From NCBI GenBank assembly GCA_036502025.1, contig DASXZJ010000036.1, positions 1 through 39,954 on the forward strand: a stretch of 39,954 nucleotides of DNA. The letters run 5' to 3'. How positions within the stretch are numbered: position 1 is the first letter of the stretch; the number at the start of each line of letters is the position of its first letter. Both the position numbers and the translations under genes were made by a program. The notes under the pieces are model-generated. The model did no database searches. It saw nothing but the letters and a program-made list of their open reading frames with translations, and was not told the origin of the DNA. Positions 35,606 to 39,954 of this stretch are shown one piece after another. The DNA comes from Bog-473 sp036502025 (lineage in GTDB: Bacteria > Actinomycetota > Acidimicrobiia > Acidimicrobiales > RAAP-2).

Positions 35606-36662
35606 CGTGGCCCCCCAGTCGCTCACCGAGACGCTCGCCCACCACATGGGCGGCCGCCAGGGCGCGCGGGTAGTCCATCCGGGTGGGGCCGAGCAGCCCC
35701 ACGGCGCCGAGCTCCTGGCCGTCGGCCGAGACCGGGGCCACCACCACGGCACACGACGCCAGCGGCTCGTAGCCGTGCTCGGTCCCGATCGCCACCGACA
35801 GGCCGCGATTGAGGACGTCGCGCAGGAGCGTCACCACCACCAGTTGCTGCTCGAGAATCCCCAACACCGAGCGCACCGTCTCGACGGCGTCGAAGGACTC
35901 GGCCAGGCGGGAGGGTCCGCCGACGAAGACCTGATCGGATTCCATGGAGCGCCCCATCAGGCCGAAGGCCGTGCCGACGGCCGCGACCACCCGGTCGACA
36001 TCGTTGTCGCCGCTCGGTGGCACCGACCAGCGGGCCGACGTGGTCTTGCCGACCAGGTGTGCACTGAGCCGCGCTCCGACCTGGGCCAGCGTGTCGTCAC
36101 CCACCTCGGCGTCCAGCTCAATCGTCCGCTTCTCGACGGCGCCGTCGGAGAGCACGATCACCAGCAGCGCGTGGAAGGGCGCCAGGCCGACCACCTGGAC
36201 CGAGCGCACAATGGCTGTGTCATGCGAAGGGCCGACCACTACGGCGGCGTAGGAGGTCAGCTCGGAGAGCAGTCCCGTGGTGCGCTCGAGCATGGTCTCC
36301 ATCTCGAAATGCACCTGGTCGAAGAAGTGGCTGACCTTCTGGTGCTGGGTCGGCCCGAGCACCCCGGGCTGGGTCAGGTGGTCCACGAAGAACCGGTAGC
36401 CCTTGTCGGTCGGTATCCGACCGGCACTGGTGTGGGGTTGCACCAGGTAGCCGTCCTGCTCGAGGGCCACCATCTCTGATCGCACGGTGGCCGAGGAGAC
36501 CTGCACTCCGGGGGCGTTGGCCACGTGTGACGAGCCCACCGGCTCGGCCGTCCCGATGTACTCGGTGACCACCGCCTCGAGAATGGCCGCCCGCCGGGCG
36601 TTCAGGGCGCGCTCGTCCCCGCTGTCCTCGGCTGGTGTCGCTCGGTCGGCGTTGGTCGTCAT
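35592..36662 (-). CDS. hrcA: Heat-inducible transcription repressor HrcA
   Basis: 356 residues from ATG 36662, with GGGAG four bases upstream. The N-terminal winged HTH reads ALNARRAAILEAVVTEYIGTAEPVGSSHVA then SSATVRSEMVALEQDGYLVQPHTSAGRIPTDKGYRFFVD, unmistakably HrcA. The GAF-like and inserted dimerisation domains follow. The first 20 residues (ADRATPAEDSGDE) are a non-conserved extension. HrcA binds CIRCE and represses chaperone genes until GroE is titrated by unfolded protein. A perfect CIRCE lies 49 bases upstream, so it controls itself and the downstream nine-gene operon. Confidence 0.96.
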   Translation of the reverse strand: MTTNADRATPAEDSGDERALNARRAAILEAVVTEYIGTAEPVGSSHVANAPGVQVSSATVRSEMVALEQDGYLVQPHTSAGRIPTDKGYRFFVDHLTQPGVLGPTQHQKVSHFFDQVHFEMETMLERTTGLLSELTSYAAVVVGPSHDTAIVRSVQVVGLAPFHALLVIVLSDGAVEKRTIELDAEVGDDTLAQVGARLSAHLVGKTTSARWSVPPSGDNDVDRVVAAVGTAFGLMGRSMESDQVFVGGPSRLAESFDAVETVRSVLGILEQQLVVVTLLRDVLNRGLSVAIGTEHGYEPLASCAVVVAPVSADGQELGAVGLLGPTRMDYPRALAAAHVVGERLGERLGGHDGRK

Positions 36663-36710
36663 GGGCTCCCTAGGCGAAACCGCACGGATGACGCCACCAT
36701 GCGGTCCAAT

Positions 36711-36743
36711 CGCCTGGCACTCAAGTCTACCGAGTGCCAGGCG
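36711..36743. promoter_or_regulatory. CIRCE element (HrcA operator)
   Basis: CTGGCACTC-N9-GAGTGCCAG (36714-36740) matches the CIRCE layout TTAGCACTC-N9-GAGTGCTAA, with G/C changes only in the outer three bases. The arms extend to a perfect 12 bp (CGCCTGGCACTC / GAGTGCCAGGCG). The spacer reads TAGACT on the minus strand, a possible -10 for hrcA. Confidence 0.92.
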
Positions 36744-36875
36744 CCCACCCCTCTGCACCCTCGGTTCGACCCTGAACAGCCTCGATGCGACCTGGGAATT
36801 ACCTGTGGCGGCCGCGCCCTACGACCACTAGGTTCGCGGCCGGAGGTGGGATCTCCAAACGAAAGGCAGCACCAG

Positions 36876-38060
36876 ATGAAACCCTTCAAGCGCGCCTCCA
36901 TGGCGCGCGTCGCAATTGCCTTTGCGTCGTTGGCCGTCCTGGGCGTCCTCGCCCTTCCGGGAGCGGCGTCGGCGGGCCCGCCTCCAGCTTCCACCCCCGG
37001 GGTGATCTACGACAACATCCCGTTCCCGCAGCCCGGCAATCTCTCGAGCCTGTCGTACGAGGCCACGGCGACGTCGGAGTTCGGCGGCGCGGTCACCTTC
37101 GGCGGCCTGGCGCGGACACGCCCGGTCATCACCGTCCTGATGAGCAGTTGGGGCTGCCAGACCGGATCCTGGACCGGTGACAACTGCAGCACCGCGCCAG
37201 GTTCCACCTTCAGCGAGCCCATCACCCTGACCATCCGCAACGCCGGCGCCAGCAGCGCTGAGGGCAGCGCACCCGGCTCAGTGATCGACTCGGTGACGCA
37301 GACCTTCAACATCCCGCTCCGCCCGTCGAAGGACGACGTGCACTGCACGGGCGCGCAACTCGGTGAGTGGTACGACGCCGCCGCGGCCTCGTGCTTCAAC
37401 GGACTGGCCACCCCCATCACGTTCGACCTGTCGAACACCTCGGTGTTCCTGCCGCAGACAGCGGTGGTCAGCGTGGCCTACAACACGAGTGACTACGGCG
37501 CCCACCCCTACGGGGACAGCACGGCCTGCCACTCGACCTCGGGCGGCTGCGGCTACGACTCGCTCAACGTCGCGCTGACGGCGCCGCCGGTGGTCGGGAG
37601 CGATCCGCTGCCCAACGACGCCTATCTCAACTCGAGCCAGGCCAGCCAGTACTGCAGCGCCAGCAACCCGGGCGTCGGCAGCCTCGTGCTCGACACGGGT
37701 TGCTGGACGGGCTACCAGCCGGCCATTGAGATCGCCACCCCGGTCACCACGGTGCTGACCGCCAACCCCTCCCTCGTTGAGATCGGGCCCGGTCTCGGGC
37801 TCTTCCTCAAGTTGAGTGCACACCTCTCGACCGCCGGCGGCCCGCTGGCGGGCGAGCCGATTGTCTTCTCGGCGCTCGGAGGGAACGTCTGCACCGCCAT
37901 CACGGACGCCAACGGCAACGCCGCCTGCGCAGGCCCGTTGACCGGCGTGCTCCAGTCGGTGCTCGGACTCGGGTACCACGCCTCGTTCGCCGGAGACGGT
38001 CTCATGTCATCAGCCAACGCCAACGGCCCCTTGGCCATCCTCCTCGGGCTGGCGCTCTAA
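36876..38060 (+). CDS. Secreted protein with C-terminal bacterial Ig-like domain
   Basis: 394 residues from ATG 36876. The signal peptide is MKPFKRASMARVAIAF...LPGAASA with probable cleavage after ASA (residue 33). The central 240 residues are Ser/Thr/Gly-rich beta sequence with several Cys pairs (WGCQTGSW...NCST; HCTG; SCFN; ACHSTSGGCGYD; YCSAS...GCWTG), consistent with an extracytoplasmic disulfide-bonded domain of no known family. The last 95 residues match bacterial Ig-like repeats (PLAGEPIVFSALGG, TDANGNAACAG, YHASFAGDGLMSSA). There is no sorting signal or transmembrane anchor. Divergent from the heat-shock operon, with the CIRCE 133 bases upstream of its start, and convergent with lepA. 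Function unknown; surface or matrix role inferred. Confidence 0.8.
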   Translation: MKPFKRASMARVAIAFASLAVLGVLALPGAASAGPPPASTPGVIYDNIPFPQPGNLSSLSYEATATSEFGGAVTFGGLARTRPVITVLMSSWGCQTGSWTGDNCSTAPGSTFSEPITLTIRNAGASSAEGSAPGSVIDSVTQTFNIPLRPSKDDVHCTGAQLGEWYDAAAASCFNGLATPITFDLSNTSVFLPQTAVVSVAYNTSDYGAHPYGDSTACHSTSGGCGYDSLNVALTAPPVVGSDPLPNDAYLNSSQASQYCSASNPGVGSLVLDTGCWTGYQPAIEIATPVTTVLTANPSLVEIGPGLGLFLKLSAHLSTAGGPLAGEPIVFSALGGNVCTAITDANGNAACAGPLTGVLQSVLGLGYHASFAGDGLMSSANANGPLAILLGLAL

Positions 38061-38087
38061 GTCCCAGCCGTGAGGTGAGCTCGTCGA

Positions 38088-38122
38088 GGGCCTGGGTCGT
38101 CCCGTTGGGACGGTTCAGGCCC
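38088..38122. terminator. Two-stage hairpin between convergent genes
   Basis: GGGCCTG (38088-38094) pairs with CAGGCCC (38116-38122). Inside, CGTCCC (38098-38103) pairs with GGGACG (38107-38112) over a GTT loop, with 3-base bulges on each side. It sits between the stops of the Ig-like gene and lepA, so it can serve both strands. No U-tract. Confidence 0.6.
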
Positions 38123-38162
38123 TTGACGGTTCGCGGTTCCTGGATGTGGCCGGACCAGGCCC

Positions 38163-39954
38163 TCAGTCGTCGGAGAGGCGCAGGGCCGAGATGAAGGCTT
38201 CCTGCGGCACCTCGACCCGCCCGATGGTCTTCATGCGCTTCTTGCCTTCCTTCTGCTTCTCGAGGAGCTTGCGCTTGCGGGTGATGTCGCCGCCGTAGCA
38301 CTTGGCCAACACGTCCTTGCGCTTGGCCTTGACCGTCTCGCGGGCCACGATGCGCCCCCCGATGGCCGCCTGGATGGGCACGTCGAAGAGCTGGCGCGGG
38401 ATGAGCTCGCGCAGCTTCTCGGCCATGCGGCGGCCGTAGTTGTCCGCCGAGGAGCGGTGCACGATGGTCGAGAAGGCGTCGCAGGGCGCGTGGTTGATCA
38501 GGATGTCGACCCGGACCAGGTTGCCCGTGGCGTAGGTGTCGGGCTCGTAGTCGAGGCTGGCGTAGCCCTTGGTGCGGCTCTTCAGCTGGTCGAAGAAGTC
38601 CACCACCACCTCGGCCAGCGGCATGGTGTACACCAGCTCCACCCGCTCGGGTGAGAGGTACTCCATGCGGGTCATCTCGGCCCGCTTGCTCTGGCAGAGC
38701 TCCATGACCGTCCCGGTGTACTCCGACGGCGTGATGATGGTGGCCGTCAGCATGGGCTCGTCGATGTGGTCGATCCGGCTGGCGTCGGGCAGCTCGGTCG
38801 GGTTGTCCACGTCGAGCTCCGATCCGTCGGTCAGGAAGGCCCGGTAGGCCACGCTCGGCGCGGTGGCGATGAGCGAGAGGTCGAACTCCCGCTCGAGGCG
38901 CTCGCGCACGATCTCCATGTGCAACAGCCCGAGGAAGCCGCAGCGGAAGCCGATGCCGAGGGCGTGGGAGGACTCGGGCTCGAACGTGAAGCTGGCGTCG
39001 TTGAGCTTCAGCTTCTCGAGGGCGTCGCGCAGGTCCGGCAGCTCGTCGCCGTCGACCGGGTACAGCCCGCAGAAGACCATCGGCTTGGGGTCCTGGTAGC
39101 CGGCCAACGCCTCGGTGGCCCCGTGCGACGCCGTCGTCACCGTCTCACCCGAGCGGGCCTCGCCGACGTCCTTGATCCCGGCGATGAGGTAGCCGACTTC
39201 GCCGGGACCGAGCACATCCACCGGGACTCCTACCGGCGTGCGCACGCCCACCTCCTCCATGTCATGCACCGCGTTGGCCTGCATGAAACGGAGTCGGGCT
39301 TCGGAGTGGAGCGTGCCATCGACAATCCTGATCGAGCTCACGACGCCTCGATACTGGTCGTAGGACGAGTCGAAGATCAGCGCCCGCAACGGGGCGTCCG
39401 GATCGCCCTGCGGCGCCGGGATGCGGTCGATGATGGCCTGGAGGAGGTCCTCCACGCCGGCCCCGGTCTTGGCGGATATCTGGAGCACGTCGTCGGCGGC
39501 CAGGCCGAGCACGTGCTCGATCTCCAGGGCGCAGCGTTCGGGATCCGCCGCCGGCAGGTCGATCTTGTTGAGCACGGCCACGATCTCGAGGTCGTTCTCG
39601 ATGGCCTGGTAGCAGTTGGCCAAGGTCTGGGCCTGGATCCCCTGGGAGGCGTCCACCAGCAGGACCGCTCCCTCGCAGGCGGCGAGGGAGCGGCTCACCT
39701 CGTACCCGAAGTCCACGTGCCCGGGCGTGTCGATGAGGTGCAGCACATGGCCGTTGTGCAGGACCCGGACGTTCTGGGCCTTGATGGTGATGCCCCGCTC
39801 CCGCTCGATGTCCATGGAGTCGAGGTACTGCTCGCGCATCAAACGGGGATCGACCGCTCCGGTGATCTCGAGGATGCGGTCGGACAGCGTCGACTTGCCG
39901 TGGTCGACGTGGCTGATGATGGAGAAGTTCCGGATGTACTCAATGGCAACTGGT
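38163..39954 (-). CDS. lepA: Elongation factor 4 LepA (5' end beyond window)
   Basis: 596 residues are visible; the frame runs off the right edge just upstream of IRNFSIISHVDHGKSTLSDRILE, so only a few N-terminal residues are missing. G1 SHVDHGKST, switch segment RERGITIKAQ, G3 DTPGHVDF, G4 NKIDLP and G5 SAKTG are intact. The LepA-specific C-terminal domain is complete (SYASLDYEP-type KGYASLDYEP, DILINHAPCDAFS, KRKDVLAKCYGGDITRKRKLLEKQKEGKKRMK). LepA is a ribosomal translocase-fold GTPase acting in 30S biogenesis and, under stress, back-translocation. Leftward like the hrcA operon, but separated from it by the Ig-like gene. Confidence 0.97.
   Translation of the reverse strand, partial: PVAIEYIRNFSIISHVDHGKSTLSDRILEITGAVDPRLMREQYLDSMDIERERGITIKAQNVRVLHNGHVLHLIDTPGHVDFGYEVSRSLAACEGAVLLVDASQGIQAQTLANCYQAIENDLEIVAVLNKIDLPAADPERCALEIEHVLGLAADDVLQISAKTGAGVEDLLQAIIDRIPAPQGDPDAPLRALIFDSSYDQYRGVVSSIRIVDGTLHSEARLRFMQANAVHDMEEVGVRTPVGVPVDVLGPGEVGYLIAGIKDVGEARSGETVTTASHGATEALAGYQDPKPMVFCGLYPVDGDELPDLRDALEKLKLNDASFTFEPESSHALGIGFRCGFLGLLHMEIVRERLEREFDLSLIATAPSVAYRAFLTDGSELDVDNPTELPDASRIDHIDEPMLTATIITPSEYTGTVMELCQSKRAEMTRMEYLSPERVELVYTMPLAEVVVDFFDQLKSRTKGYASLDYEPDTYATGNLVRVDILINHAPCDAFSTIVHRSSADNYGRRMAEKLRELIPRQLFDVPIQAAIGGRIVARETVKAKRKDVLAKCYGGDITRKRKLLEKQKEGKKRMKTIGRVEVPQEAFISALRLSDD

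Overview
The window reads as chromosome of a high-GC Gram-positive bacterium of the Actinomycetota. The best guess is class Acidimicrobiia, inferred from the gene order hrcA-dnaJ-rsmE-HTH-HIT-phoH-ybeY-CNNM/CBS-era, the many GTG/TTG starts joined by 4-base overlaps, a DrrAB-type exporter, and protein similarity as I recall it. No 16S or database search was possible. Bases 9,100-39,954 are strongly GC-rich housekeeping DNA. Bases 1-9,090 are visibly less GC-rich, with different codon use, and look like an acquired island.

Left region (1-7,353): a catabolic-looking cluster. Leftward, in order of transcription, it encodes a crotonase-fold protein, a TetR regulator, a phytanoyl-CoA-dioxygenase-like oxygenase, a SnoaL-like protein, a KstD-like FAD dehydrogenase and a D-aminoacylase-type amidohydrolase (cut by the window edge). 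Rightward it encodes a 62-residue orphan protein and a cupin. Three nearly identical 18-bp palindromes (consensus CTATCGAGCGRYYGATAG) each sit 2-3 bases after the -10 of a TTGACT-N17-TAnnnT promoter: before the amidohydrolase, before the crotonase-tetR pair, and before the 62-residue gene. This defines a local TetR-type regulon for an unidentified substrate, perhaps a steroid-, terpenoid- or lipid-like compound handled partly as CoA thioester.

Boundary (7,354-9,171): 900 bases without a supportable gene, then a decayed tyrosine-recombinase gene (two internal deletions, a frameshift, catalytic Arg to Cys), then tRNA-Asn(GUU). The integrase remnant abuts the 3' end of the tRNA, which fits an old tRNA-targeted integration.

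Middle (9,251-22,096): sigA and dnaG, ppdK, a divergent marR / DrrAB-like ABC exporter pair with a palindrome lodged between the -35 and -10, then glyS, hemW, recO, a small membrane protein and uppS, mostly translationally coupled. A run of seven GGG tracts lies between uppS and the divergent dinG-like helicase. dinG is followed by a class III nucleotide cyclase.

Right (25,510-39,954): a 1,204-residue secreted protein with recurring 'LP...G...VxY...I..I.A' modules. Then comes a nine-gene leftward operon, hrcA to era, with neighbours overlapping or 2 bases apart. It is preceded by a perfect CIRCE element with 12-bp arms. Last are a divergent secreted Ig-like protein, a bidirectional hairpin terminator, and lepA (5' end beyond the window).
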